Positions 24,925-32,314 of a DNA stretch of 32,314 nt are shown here, one piece after another. The stretch's first letter is position 1. Every line of letters begins with the position of its first letter. Below the pieces are notes generated by a model. It made no database searches and was not told the DNA's origin. It was given only the letters and a program-made list of their open reading frames with translations. The translations under genes were made by a program, and so were the position numbers. The stretch lies in the NCBI GenBank assembly GCA_009778785.1, contig WRFN01000018.1:1-32314 (forward strand). The letters run 5' to 3'. The stretch comes from Betaproteobacteria bacterium. Lineage in GTDB: Bacteria; Pseudomonadota; Gammaproteobacteria; Burkholderiales; Casimicrobiaceae.

Positions 24925-25542
24925 ATGACTTTTTCACTCTTTCTTCGCCGCCTTGTTTTGCTGCTCGGTTGTTTGCTTGCCGCGATGCCGACGTTTGCCG
25001 AACGCGCGGATCGTGACAAGCCAATTCAGTTCTCCGCCGACAAAAGCGAAGCGATCAATTACGAAACCAAGGTCGCTACCTTGACCGGCAACGTCATCAT
25101 CACGCAAGGCACCATGATTATTCACGCCGACCGCGTCATCTTTCACCAGAACCCGGATAACACGATGTCGGCCACCGCTTACGGCAAGCCTGTGAGTTTC
25201 CGGCAAAAGCGCGACGGTTCCGACGAATATGTCGAAGGCTACGCGCTGCGCGCCGAATACGATGGCCAGAAAGAAGTGCTGGAGTTGTTCGATCAGGCGT
25301 TGCTCAAACAAGGTACCGACGAAATTCGCAGCAATTACATTTACTACAACAGCGGCACTGAAACGTTCCGCGCCGAAGGCCGCCCCGATTCCACTTTGCC
25401 GCAAGGCAGCACGCCGTCGGGCGAAGAGCGCGTTCACGGCACGTTTCAACCGAAGGGCAAAGACGGCGAGAGCAAGTTGCCGCAGCCGAAGCCGAAACCT
25501 GCCGCTCCTTTGAAACCTGACACCAACCTGGAGCCACGGTGA
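24925..25542 (+). CDS. lptA: LPS transport periplasmic protein LptA
   Basis: Forms the periplasmic bridge carrying LPS from LptC to the outer-membrane LptDE. The 205 residues have a signal peptide ([20 protein letters not shown], cleavage expected after Ala-25) and an OstA/LptA beta-jellyroll: [40 protein letters not shown] and [20 protein letters not shown] Pro/Lys-rich tail of about 30 residues ([15 protein letters not shown]) extends beyond the fold and is probably unstructured. The stop overlaps the lptB GTG start. Confidence 0.94.
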   Translation: MTFSLFLRRLVLLLGCLLAAMPTFAERADRDKPIQFSADKSEAINYETKVATLTGNVIITQGTMIIHADRVIFHQNPDNTMSATAYGKPVSFRQKRDGSDEYVEGYALRAEYDGQKEVLELFDQALLKQGTDEIRSNYIYYNSGTETFRAEGRPDSTLPQGSTPSGEERVHGTFQPKGKDGESKLPQPKPKPAAPLKPDTNLEPR

Positions 25543-26261
25543 GCTCGTTATCCGCCCATCAACTCAAAAAACGCTACAAGACGCGCATGGTCGTCCACGA
25601 TGTGTCGTTATCGGTGGCGCGCGGCGAAGTCGTCGGTTTGCTCGGCCCCAACGGCGCCGGTAAAACGACTTGCTTTTATATGATTGTCGGTTTGATTTCC
25701 GCCGACGGCGGTCGCATTGAACTCGACGGCGAAAACATTTCGCGTCAGCCGATTCATTTGCGAGCGCGTCGCGGCCTTGCTTATCTGCCGCAGGAAGCAT
25801 CGATCTTCCGCAAACTCACCGTTGCCGAAAACATTCGCGCGATTCTGGAACTGCAAAATCTCGACGAAGACGCGCTGGCCAATCGCCTCGACGTGTTGCT
25901 CGAGGATTTGTCGATCAGCCATCTGGCCGACGCGCCGGCCATTTCCTTGTCCGGCGGCGAGCGGCGGCGTTGTGAGATTGCCCGCGCGCTGGCGTCGCGG
26001 CCGCATTTCATTCTGCTCGACGAGCCTTTCGCCGGGGTCGATCCGATTGCCGTGCTCGACATTCAACGCATCATTCGCTTTCTGAAAGAACGCGACATCG
26101 GCGTTTTGATTACCGATCACAACGTGCGCGAAACATTGGGTATTTGTGACCGCGCTTACATCATCAACGAAGGCAGCGTGCTGGCGTCCGGCGCGCCCTC
26201 GACCATCGTTCATGATGAAGCTGTGCGGAAGGTGTATTTGGGAGAGCATTTCCGGCTGTAG
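25539..26261 (+). CDS. lptB: LPS export ABC transporter ATP-binding protein LptB
   Basis: Cytoplasmic ATPase that powers LPS extraction from the inner membrane with LptF and LptG, whose genes are not in this window. The 240 residues have Walker [10 protein letters not shown] (36-44), Q-loop [12 protein letters not shown], signature [15 protein letters not shown], Walker [14 protein letters not shown] and H-loop [10 protein letters not shown]. The GTG start 25539 overlaps the lptA stop by four bases (GTGA), indicating coupling. The rpoN gene begins 23 bases downstream, the usual betaproteobacterial and gammaproteobacterial order. Confidence 0.96.
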   Translation: MSSLSAHQLKKRYKTRMVVHDVSLSVARGEVVGLLGPNGAGKTTCFYMIVGLISADGGRIELDGENISRQPIHLRARRGLAYLPQEASIFRKLTVAENIRAILELQNLDEDALANRLDVLLEDLSISHLADAPAISLSGGERRRCEIARALASRPHFILLDEPFAGVDPIAVLDIQRIIRFLKERDIGVLITDHNVRETLGICDRAYIINEGSVLASGAPSTIVHDEAVRKVYLGEHFRL

Positions 26262-26284
26262 CCGAAAGCGCGCTCGAGTGTCGT

Positions 26285-27748
26285 ATGAGGCCAACGCTCA
26301 ATCTCAAGGTTTCGCAGCAACTGACGCTGTCGCCGCAATTACAGCAGGCGATACGGTTGCTGCAACTTTCGACGCTGGACTTGAACGAAGAAGTTGAGCG
26401 CGCGCTGGAAGACAATCCGCTGATTGAAAACGCCGCCGATAATGGCGAGAATGTGTTTGAAACTTCGCTCGACGTTCCCGATTTTTCGGGCGTTGTTAAC
26501 GCCGCTTCGACCGAAGAAACCGAAGGCGCGGCAACTGAAAAAGATGCCGACGATACCGCCGAGACGATGAACGATTTTGAAACGTCCGGCGACGAAGAAG
26601 ATTTCGTGTTGACCAGCGACGAAGGCGGCGGCGTGGCGGAAGGCGAGGAGCGCACGTTTCAATACGCCGCCGGCGTATCGTTGCGCGAACATCTGCTTTC
26701 ACAATTGGCGCTGACGCCCGCCGATGACAGCATCCGCGCCATCATCAAGGCGCTGATCGACGAGATCGACGACAACGGCTATCTGACCACCAGCTACGAA
26801 GCGTTGCGCAGCATTCTTTCAGCACCGAAGTTGTTGACGCGAAAACGCTTTGATGAAGCGCTGCACCTTCTTCAGGATTTCGATCCGGTCGGCGTTGCCG
26901 CGCGTTCGCCGGGCGAATGCCTGGAACTGCAACTACGCGCCATGCCCGACAGCCCGGCACAGCGAACGGCGCTCATCATCGTCGAAAAGTTTTTGCCGCT
27001 GCTGGCCGCGCACGACAACACCGGCTTGAAAAAAGCCACCCGCGTCAAAGAAGAACTTTTGCGCGATGCCTGTGCGCTGATTCGTCGCTTGAATCCGAAA
27101 CCGGGGCGCGCGTTCGACAATGACCGAACAAACGCAATCATCCCCGACATCGTGGTGGTGAAGCAGGGGCATCACTGGGTAGCGCGGTTGAACGAAGCCG
27201 CCATTCCCAAAATTCGCATCAACAACGTCTATGCTGAAATGCTCTCCGCGAAAAACACCTCGTCCGCCATCTGGTCGAGCCGTTTGCAGGAAGCGCGCTG
27301 GCTGGTGCGCAGCATTCAGCAGCGCTTCGACACCATTCTGCGCGTTTCGCAAGCCATTGTGGAGCGGCAACAGCGCTTTTTCGACTATGGTCCCGTAGCG
27401 ATGCGGCCGATGGTGTTGAAGGACATTGCCGATTTGCTGGACATGCACGAATCGACCATCTCGCGGGCAACGTCGCAAAAATTCATGCTGACGCCGCAAG
27501 GCACCGTCGAACTCAAATACTTTTTCGGCAGCCACATCGTCACCAGCGCGGGCGGCGCGGCCTCATCGACTGCCATCCGCGCGCTCATCAAGAAAATGAT
27601 CGAGGCCGAAACGCCCACCGCGCCGCTTTCCGATCAGAGAATTACCGAATTGCTCGGCAAAGAGGGTATCATAGTGGCAAGGCGCACCGTCGCCAAGTAT
27701 CGTGAGGCTTTATCCATTCCACCAGCGCATCAACGAAAGGACCTTTGA
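26285..27748 (+). CDS. rpoN: RNA polymerase sigma-54 factor
   Basis: Alternative sigma factor for enhancer-dependent promoters such as nitrogen-control genes. In 487 residues: the Gln/Leu-rich activator-response region I (about 1-50, LSPQLQQAIRLLQLSTLDLN), a very acidic region II (about 60-120), the core-binding domain (about 125-320), a helix-turn-helix (LKDIADLLDMHESTISRATS), and the RpoN box ARRTVAKYRE (465-474) that reads the -24 element. ATG 26285. It closes the lpt gene cluster and is followed by hpf, ptsN, hprK and rapZ, several of which feed into nitrogen or PTS control. Confidence 0.96.
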   Translation: MRPTLNLKVSQQLTLSPQLQQAIRLLQLSTLDLNEEVERALEDNPLIENAADNGENVFETSLDVPDFSGVVNAASTEETEGAATEKDADDTAETMNDFETSGDEEDFVLTSDEGGGVAEGEERTFQYAAGVSLREHLLSQLALTPADDSIRAIIKALIDEIDDNGYLTTSYEALRSILSAPKLLTRKRFDEALHLLQDFDPVGVAARSPGECLELQLRAMPDSPAQRTALIIVEKFLPLLAAHDNTGLKKATRVKEELLRDACALIRRLNPKPGRAFDNDRTNAIIPDIVVVKQGHHWVARLNEAAIPKIRINNVYAEMLSAKNTSSAIWSSRLQEARWLVRSIQQRFDTILRVSQAIVERQQRFFDYGPVAMRPMVLKDIADLLDMHESTISRATSQKFMLTPQGTVELKYFFGSHIVTSAGGAASSTAIRALIKKMIEAETPTAPLSDQRITELLGKEGIIVARRTVAKYREALSIPPAHQRKDL

Positions 27749-27788
27749 TGATATAAACGGAAATTCGCATGTCGCATCATGGTTGCCG

Positions 27789-27804
27789 CGCGCTTTCGAG
27801 CGCG
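27789..27804 (+). terminator. Weak hairpin between rpoN and hpf
   Basis: CGCGCT pairs with AGCGCG around a TTCG loop, with a T-rich stretch only about 15 bases further. It may end or attenuate rpoN transcription before hpf; the spacing makes this doubtful. Confidence 0.3.
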
Positions 27805-27846
27805 AAAGTTTGAGGCAATGTTTTTGTTTTTATTCAGGAGTGCTTT

Positions 27847-28179
27847 ATGAACCTTCAACTGACTGGACACCACCTCGATATCACGCCGCCGATCAGGGCC
27901 TATGTGGAATCGAAACTGGAACGGATTACCCGTCACTTCGACGAAGTCATCGATGTCAACGTGATTCTTTCAACCGACAAACTGCAACACAAAGTTGAAA
28001 TGACGCTACACATCGCCGGAAAAGACCTCCACACGGAAAGCATTGATGCCGACATGTATGCCGCTATTGACAATATCATCGACAAGCTGGATCGGCTGGT
28101 GCTGAAGCAAAAAGAACGACGAATCGGCCAGCGTGCCAAAACGCCATCGATCAAGCGAATGGCCACAGAAATGGAGTGA
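27847..28179 (+). CDS. hpf: Ribosome hibernation promoting factor, short form
   Basis: Binds the 30S decoding region and, with RMF in gammaproteobacteria, drives formation of inactive 100S ribosomes under stress or stationary phase. The 110 residues match the short HPF/YhbH class and show the start MNLQLTGHHLDITPPIRAYV, KLERITRHFDEVIDV and the basic second helix region DRLVLKQKERR. AGGAG lies 7 bases before ATG 27847. The position after rpoN and before ptsN is conserved in proteobacteria. Confidence 0.95.
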   Translation: MNLQLTGHHLDITPPIRAYVESKLERITRHFDEVIDVNVILSTDKLQHKVEMTLHIAGKDLHTESIDADMYAAIDNIIDKLDRLVLKQKERRIGQRAKTPSIKRMATEME

Positions 28180-28209
28180 CGCGGCATAGCGATTCGTCTT
28201 TTTACGGCG

Positions 28210-28215
28210 TATAAT
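28210..28215 (+). promoter_or_regulatory. Candidate -10 element before ptsN
   Basis: Perfect TATAAT in the 136-base hpf-ptsN gap; the -35 region is poor. A start near 28222 would begin about ten bases before a terminator-like hairpin. Confidence 0.45.
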
Positions 28216-28230
28216 TTTTAGATCGTTCGG

Positions 28231-28270
28231 AGAGCCGGTGAAACCCTTCGCCGGTTCTTCTTTCCTTTTA
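28231..28270 (+). terminator. Terminator-like hairpin in the ptsN leader
   Basis: AGAGCCGG (28231-28238) pairs with CCGGTTCT (28251-28258), eight pairs including one G-U, followed by the pyrimidine-rich TCTTTCCTTTT. It may terminate hpf transcripts, or attenuate those beginning at the TATAAT just upstream. Confidence 0.45.
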
Positions 28271-28315
28271 ACTAGCTGTTGACTTTTACTGCTGAACTCT
28301 GCCGCTGACCTCATC

Positions 28316-28786
28316 ATGAACGCCAACACTGCTTCTGTATCGATCCTTTCGTTACTGACGCCCGCGCACATCGAAACGGACGTTGTTGCTCATCATCGCG
28401 CCGAGCTTTTCGCCGAAATCGGCGCCTTGTTTGCCCGCGACGGCATAGCTGCCAAACCGGTGATCGACGCGCTGGAAGCCCGCGAGAAACTGGGCTCGAC
28501 GGCGTTGGGACTGGGCGTCGCCATTCCGCACGGACGCATCAAAAATCTGACGCAGGCGCGCGCCGCTTTTTTACGAACGCAAGCGCCGATTGATTTCGAC
28601 GCACCCGACAAAAAACCGGTCGATCTTTTTTTCGTCTTGCTTGTTCCCGAACAAGCGACCGAACAACACTTGCAACTGCTCTCGGAACTGGCGCAACTGG
28701 TTGGCGACCGCGCTTTTCGCGACGAGCTTCATGCCGCCGCCGACGATGCCGCCGTTTTTGCGCTGTTGCAGAGCAAACAACAGTAG
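28316..28786 (+). CDS. ptsN: PTS IIA-like nitrogen-regulatory protein
   Basis: EIIA-Ntr of the nitrogen phosphotransferase system; receives phosphate from PtsP/NPr (or HPr) and regulates targets such as potassium transport and, in some species, kinases. The 156 residues have the PTS EIIA type-2 fold with the phosphorylated histidine in LGVAIPHGR (His72), ALEAREKLGST before it and DLFFVLLVPEQATEQHLQLL after it. The only plausible start is ATG 28316, with no clear Shine-Dalgarno. The downstream hprK gene supports a regulatory PTS without sugar permeases. Confidence 0.94.
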   Translation: MNANTASVSILSLLTPAHIETDVVAHHRAELFAEIGALFARDGIAAKPVIDALEAREKLGSTALGLGVAIPHGRIKNLTQARAAFLRTQAPIDFDAPDKKPVDLFFVLLVPEQATEQHLQLLSELAQLVGDRAFRDELHAAADDAAVFALLQSKQQ

Positions 28787-28805
28787 TCTAAAAACGCCCT
28801 GTTTG

Positions 28806-28850
28806 GGCTTCGACCCTTTGACTTTGCTCAGGGTCAGCCCGAGCGGTGAG
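28806..28850. repeat. CCCTGAGC-type intergenic repeat
   Basis: GACCCT...TCAGGGTC forms an imperfect stem (28812-28817 with 28828-28835 and a bulge) in the ptsN-hprK gap. The minus-strand reading CCCTGAGCAAAG resembles CCCTGAGCTTTG at 4928-4939 and widespread CCCTGAGC...GAAGGG elements. Confidence 0.35.
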
Positions 28851-28940
28851 GAAAAGTTCAGCGTTTCTCCGGTGCAGCACTCAGGAAAATTACGTGCATA
28901 ATAGCGTCTTGCTTCGACGTTTCAACCCCGAGATTTAAGT

Positions 28941-29897
28941 ATGCGTATCGTCACTATCGAAAAACTGTTCAACGACAACAAGGAACGCCTGCAACTGGAG
29001 TGGGCGGCCGGGCAGACGGGAGCGCATCGCTTGCTGAAGGGCGAAGAAATCATGCAGCCCACCACCAGCCTGATCGGGCATTTGAACCTGATCCACACTT
29101 TCCATGTGCAGGTGTTGGGCGCGGCTGAAATTTCTTATCTCGAAGGCTTGCCCGAGGAGCGCCGCGAGCAAGCGATGAAGCGACTCTTTGCCTCCGAAGA
29201 ATTGTCCACCATCGTGGTGGCGGGTGACGGCACGCCGCTGTTGCCGCTGCTCAGTCGCTACTGCGACGAACATCATGTGCCGTTGCTGGCTTCGAAGCGC
29301 CATTCGCCTTACGTCGTCGATGTGTTGCGTTTGTATTTGTTGCGCGAGCTGGCCGAGCACATCACGCTTCACGGCGTTTTTCTCGACGTGCTCGAAACGG
29401 GCGTGCTGATTACCGGCGCCTCGGCTATCGGCAAAAGCGAATTGGCGCTGGAACTGATCACTCGCAGCAACGGGCTGGTTGCTGACGATATCGTCGAGCT
29501 GCATCGCATTTCGCCGGACACCATCGAAGGACGTTGCCCGGCATTGCTGCGCGATTTTCTCGAAGTGCGCGGCATCGGCGTTCTCAACATCCGACAAATC
29601 TTCGGCGAAACCGCCGTGCGGCCGCGCAAATTGTTGCGACTGATCGTTCATCTCGAAGATTACAACCACGAAACTTTTTCGCAACTCGATCGGCTCGATT
29701 CCGCCGCTTCGTTTCAGGACATTCTCGATGTTCCGATTCGCCGCGTTGTTCTGCCGGTGGCTGCCGGACGCAACCTCGCGGTACTGGTCGAAGCGGCTGT
29801 GCGCAACTTTGTTCTGAATCAGCGCGGCATCGACAGCACCAAGGAATTCATCGAGCGCCACCGATTGGCGTTGTTGGACGAAGACGAAGCGCTTTGA
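28941..29897 (+). CDS. hprK: HPr kinase/phosphorylase
   Basis: Phosphorylates and dephosphorylates a serine of HPr; in proteobacteria it usually serves a regulatory PTS and not carbon-catabolite repression of the Firmicute kind. The 318 residues have an N-terminal HPrK-N domain (about 1-130) and the C-terminal kinase domain with P-loop GASAIGKS (159-166), the downstream LVADDIVELHRI and the family signature LEVRGIGVLNI, then RKLLRLIVHLED. ATG 28941. The rapZ ATG lies four bases after its stop. Placement between ptsN and rapZ is typical for betaproteobacteria. Confidence 0.95.
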   Translation: MRIVTIEKLFNDNKERLQLEWAAGQTGAHRLLKGEEIMQPTTSLIGHLNLIHTFHVQVLGAAEISYLEGLPEERREQAMKRLFASEELSTIVVAGDGTPLLPLLSRYCDEHHVPLLASKRHSPYVVDVLRLYLLRELAEHITLHGVFLDVLETGVLITGASAIGKSELALELITRSNGLVADDIVELHRISPDTIEGRCPALLRDFLEVRGIGVLNIRQIFGETAVRPRKLLRLIVHLEDYNHETFSQLDRLDSAASFQDILDVPIRRVVLPVAAGRNLAVLVEAAVRNFVLNQRGIDSTKEFIERHRLALLDEDEAL

Positions 29898-29901
29898 GAT
29901 C

Positions 29902-30765
29902 ATGGATCTTTTGCTCATTAGCGGGGTTTCAGGGTCGGGCAAAAGTGTGGCATTGGCAGCGCTGGAAGATTGCGGCTATTACGCCATCAGCAATTTGCCG
30001 TTGCCGCTGCTGAAAGACACCGTTTCTTTTTTCGGCAGCACCGATCAGGCGCGTTTGGCGATCACGCTGGAACCCAAAACCGCGCCGAGTTCGCCGCAAC
30101 TCAACGAAACCCTCGCGGCGCTGCGACGAGACGGTTGGGATGTGCGCCTTCTTTTTCTCGACGCTAAAACCGACACGCTGGTCAAGCGTTTTTCCGAAAC
30201 CCGTCGCCGCCATCCTTTTTCTTCCGACGAGCGCACATTGACCGAAGCGATTGAGCACGAGCGTCAATGCGTTGCCGGTTTGCGCGAAATCGCTTTTGCG
30301 TTCGATACCAGCGATTTGCCGGCGGCGGCATTGCGCGCCTGGATCAAGGAAATCGTCGGCATCGACGCTTCGCGTTTGTTGCTGCTCTTTGAATCGTTTG
30401 GCTTCAAACACGGCGTGCCGCTCGATGCCGATCTGGTGTTCGACGTGCGTTGCTTGCCCAACCCGCATTACGAACCGGAGCTGGCGCCGTTGACGGGACG
30501 CGATGCGCCGGTCGCTGCATTTCTCGAAGCCTCGCCGGATGTTGAGCGAATGTTCAACGACATCAGTCGCTTCGTTTCGAGTTGGCTGCCCGATTATGCG
30601 CGCGACAATCGCAACTATCTGACCGTTGCCGTCGGTTGTACCGGCGGTCGTCATCGCTCGGTCTATCTGGTCGAGCGTTTGTCCGCACAGTTTCGACAGC
30701 ATTATCAAGTCATCACCCGTCATCGTGAAATGAGTGCGACGACGAATCCGGAAAAGTCGGGGTAG
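29902..30765 (+). CDS. rapZ: RNase adapter / nucleotide-binding protein RapZ (YvcJ family)
   Basis: In enterobacteria RapZ guides RNase E to the sRNA GlmZ and so tunes glucosamine-6-phosphate synthase; elsewhere it is known as the YvcJ nucleotidase. The 287 residues have P-loop GVSGSGKS (8-15), the second nucleotide motif LFLDAKTDTLVKRFSETRR, DLVFDVRCLPNPHYEPEL, and the C-terminal RNA-binding/tetramer region with VAVGCTGGRHRSVYLVERL. ATG 29902. The TAG stop is part of a GGTAGGGGGT repeat shared with 12251, so the end of the reading frame may have been set by repeat insertion. Confidence 0.94.
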   Translation: MDLLLISGVSGSGKSVALAALEDCGYYAISNLPLPLLKDTVSFFGSTDQARLAITLEPKTAPSSPQLNETLAALRRDGWDVRLLFLDAKTDTLVKRFSETRRRHPFSSDERTLTEAIEHERQCVAGLREIAFAFDTSDLPAAALRAWIKEIVGIDASRLLLLFESFGFKHGVPLDADLVFDVRCLPNPHYEPELAPLTGRDAPVAAFLEASPDVERMFNDISRFVSSWLPDYARDNRNYLTVAVGCTGGRHRSVYLVERLSAQFRQHYQVITRHREMSATTNPEKSG

Positions 30766-30815
30766 GGGGTGCGCTGAATAACTTTTGCGCCTTACATCCC
30801 ATCCCGATCCGCAAT
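30761..30815 (+). repeat. Degenerate repeat related to 12251-12294
   Basis: Shares GGTAGGGGGT exactly and a diverged TTGCGCCTTACATCCCATCC block with the copy near the accessory locus; includes the rapZ stop codon. Confidence 0.4.
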
Positions 30816-30848
30816 GCCCACTTTCGCTCGATCTATTCAGCGCATCCC

Positions 30849-30857
30849 TGTTAAAAT
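30849..30857 (+). promoter_or_regulatory. Extended -10 element for metNI
   Basis: TG-T-TAAAAT, the same extended -10 as that before rimP; no good -35. Transcription would start near 30864. Confidence 0.4.
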
Positions 30858-30862
30858 ACGTG

Positions 30863-30886
30863 AGCACACAAGAATGTGCTTTTCTT
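30863..30886 (+). terminator. Small terminator-like hairpin in the metN leader
   Basis: AGCACA (30863-30868) and TGTGCT (30875-30880) form a perfect 6-bp stem around CAAGAA, followed by TTTCTT. The stem is short for a terminator; a regulatory leader or a boundary after rapZ is possible. Confidence 0.35.
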
Positions 30887-30901
30887 AAAACTATTTTCAC
30901 A

Positions 30902-31930
30902 GTGTCCTCTACCCTCGAATTCCAGAAGATCAGCAAGAGCTACCGCGTCAAAGGGCGCGACATACCGGCAGTGGTCGATGTTGACCTGAGCGTGATTGCC
31001 GGGGAAGTGTTCGGCGTGATCGGCCATTCCGGCGCCGGAAAATCGACGCTGATCCGGCTCATCAACCTGCTCGAACGCCCCAGCGGTGGCCGCGTTCTGA
31101 TTGACGGCGAGGACGTGACGCGCCTTGACGACGCCGGTCTGCGCGCACTGCGCCAGCGCATCGGCATGATCTTCCAGCATTTCAATTTGCTGTCGGCCAA
31201 GACCGTGGCCGACAATATCGCTTTTCCGCTGCGGATCGCCGGCCAGCACAGCGCCGCCGAAATTCACCAGCGCGTGGCCGAGTTGATTGAGCGCGTCGGG
31301 CTGACCGAGCACGCCCACAAATACCCGGCCCAATTGTCGGGCGGGCAGAAGCAGCGCGTCGGCATCGCCCGGGCGCTGGCGACGCAGCCCCGGATTCTGC
31401 TGTGCGACGAGGCGACGTCGGCGCTCGATCCGCAAACCACGCAATCGGTGCTGCGGCTGCTTGACGAGATCAACCGCGAGCTGCGCTTGACCATCGTCCT
31501 GATTACCCATGAAATGAACGTGATCCGCACGCTGTGCGACCGCGTCGCCGTGCTCGACTCGGGCCGCATCGTCGAATCCGGCAACGTGGCGGATGTTTTC
31601 CTGCATCCGCAGCATCCGACCTCGCGGCGTTTCGTCTACGAATCCGAAGACATCGACGAGGGCACGCTCCACGCCGCGTTTTCGCAGGTCAGCGGACGGC
31701 TGGTGCGGCTGACGTTTCGCGGCGCGGCGACCTATGAGCCGATATTGGGGCGCATTACCCGTCAATACGGTGTCGATTTCAGCATTCTGACGGGCCGCAT
31801 CGACCGCATCAAACACACGCCTTATGGGCAACTGGTGCTGGGATTGAGTGATCGCGATCAGGGACACAGCATCGGCGAAGCCTTGCGTTGCTTTCGCGAA
31901 GAAGGTCTCACCGTGGAGGAGATTAACTAA
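30902..31930 (+). CDS. metN: D/L-methionine ABC importer ATP-binding protein
   Basis: Cytoplasmic ATPase of the MetNIQ methionine importer. The 342 residues have Walker [11 protein letters not shown]-loop [11 protein letters not shown], signature [15 protein letters not shown], Walker [15 protein letters not shown]-loop LITHEMNVI, and a C-terminal NIL domain (about 265-340) that senses methionine in E. coli MetN. GTG 30902 yields the family start [13 protein letters not shown]. No Shine-Dalgarno precedes it and the frame is open to 30785, so the start is less certain. The stop overlaps the metI ATG by one base. Leucine codons favour CTG/CTC more than in the genes upstream. Confidence 0.94.
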   Translation: MSSTLEFQKISKSYRVKGRDIPAVVDVDLSVIAGEVFGVIGHSGAGKSTLIRLINLLERPSGGRVLIDGEDVTRLDDAGLRALRQRIGMIFQHFNLLSAKTVADNIAFPLRIAGQHSAAEIHQRVAELIERVGLTEHAHKYPAQLSGGQKQRVGIARALATQPRILLCDEATSALDPQTTQSVLRLLDEINRELRLTIVLITHEMNVIRTLCDRVAVLDSGRIVESGNVADVFLHPQHPTSRRFVYESEDIDEGTLHAAFSQVSGRLVRLTFRGAATYEPILGRITRQYGVDFSILTGRIDRIKHTPYGQLVLGLSDRDQGHSIGEALRCFREEGLTVEEIN

Positions 31931-32314
31931 TGGAATTTTTCACCACGCTGCCCTGGCCCGATATCTGGGAGGCCACGCTCGACACGCTGCTGATGCTCGG
32001 CGCTTCGTTCATCTTCACGCTGGTGCTGGGCCTGCCGCTCGGTATTTTGCTGTTCCTCACCGGCAAACACCAGATTCTCGAAAGGCCGCGCTTTTACGCC
32101 GTGCTGTCGTTCATCGTCAACGTGTTGCGTTCGGTGCCGTTCATCATTTTAATCATCGTGCTGATTCCGTTCACCTTGCTGCTGATCGGCACGTCGCTGG
32201 GCGTGGCCGGGGCCATTCCGCCGCTGGTGATCGGCGCGGCGCCGTTTTTTGCCCGCCTCGTGGAAACGGCGCTGCGGGAGGTCGATCACGGTATCATCGA
32301 AGCCGTGCAGTCGA
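31930..32314 (+). CDS. metI: Methionine ABC importer permease (partial)
   Basis: The first 128 residues of the membrane permease are present and run off the window end. The sequence starts [20 protein letters not shown], then hydrophobic helices (LGASFIFTLVLGLPLGILLF, FIVNVLRSVPFIILIIVLIP) and the beginning of the EAA-type cytoplasmic loop (FARLVETALREVDHGIIEA), as in MetI. GGAGATTAACTA gives a ribosome site inside the metN end, and ATG 31930 overlaps the metN stop. A metQ substrate-binding protein is expected beyond the window. Confidence 0.93.
   Translation, partial: MEFFTTLPWPDIWEATLDTLLMLGASFIFTLVLGLPLGILLFLTGKHQILERPRFYAVLSFIVNVLRSVPFIILIIVLIPFTLLLIGTSLGVAGAIPPLVIGAAPFFARLVETALREVDHGIIEAVQS

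Overview
The window reads as chromosomal DNA of a betaproteobacterium of moderately high G+C. Three things suggest this: the order kdsD-kdsC-lptC-lptA-lptB-rpoN-hpf-ptsN-hprK-rapZ, with HPr kinase beside the nitrogen PTS; the divergent tyrS / M23 peptidase-anmK block; and rimP-nusA-infB-rbfA-truB followed by rpsO-pnp. I cannot name a genus from sequence alone. I saw no rRNA, tRNA, CRISPR array or intact insertion sequence.

Layout. Positions 1-2.7 kb hold gdhA behind a long leader with a perfect FNR-type box, then a convergent glutathione S-transferase with a shared terminator-like hairpin between them. From 2.7 to 5.2 kb lie a hemolysin III/TrhA membrane protein, an unusual zinc-finger/membrane/TPR protein, and what looks like a decayed TPR gene tail. 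From 5.2 to 9.0 kb are anmK and an M23 endopeptidase on the minus strand and tyrS divergently on the plus strand.

From 9.0 to 12.6 kb the sequence becomes AT-rich and accessory. I read it as a decayed RHS/polymorphic-toxin locus transcribed on the minus strand. It contains a lipoprotein with an RHS-tail-like C-terminus, a 122-residue partner 11 bases downstream, a start-less RHS C-terminal tip, an internally duplicated TPR protein in the usual immunity-gene position, and the first ~90 codons of another RHS protein interrupted by an in-frame stop. A 34-base repeat also found upstream of gdhA abuts this locus, and a REP-like hairpin shared with that leader lies at its far edge.

From 12.6 to 21.6 kb is translation and RNA housekeeping: rimP-nusA-infB-rbfA-truB, closely spaced or overlapping behind a promoter and a terminator-like leader hairpin, then rpsO and pnp. 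A TerC-family membrane protein follows. From 22.7 to 27.7 kb is the Kdo/LPS-transport operon (kdsD, kdsC, lptC, lptA, lptB) running into rpoN; then hpf, ptsN, hprK and rapZ form the nitrogen-PTS/envelope regulatory group. The window ends in metN and a truncated metI (methionine ABC importer).

No wholly new system is evident. The most interesting stretch is the toxin-immunity graveyard at 9.4-12.2 kb. Next come the gdhA FNR box, the terminator-like leader hairpins before rimP, ptsN and metN, and a possible leaderless start at kdsD. All similarity statements are from recognition of motifs; no database search was run.
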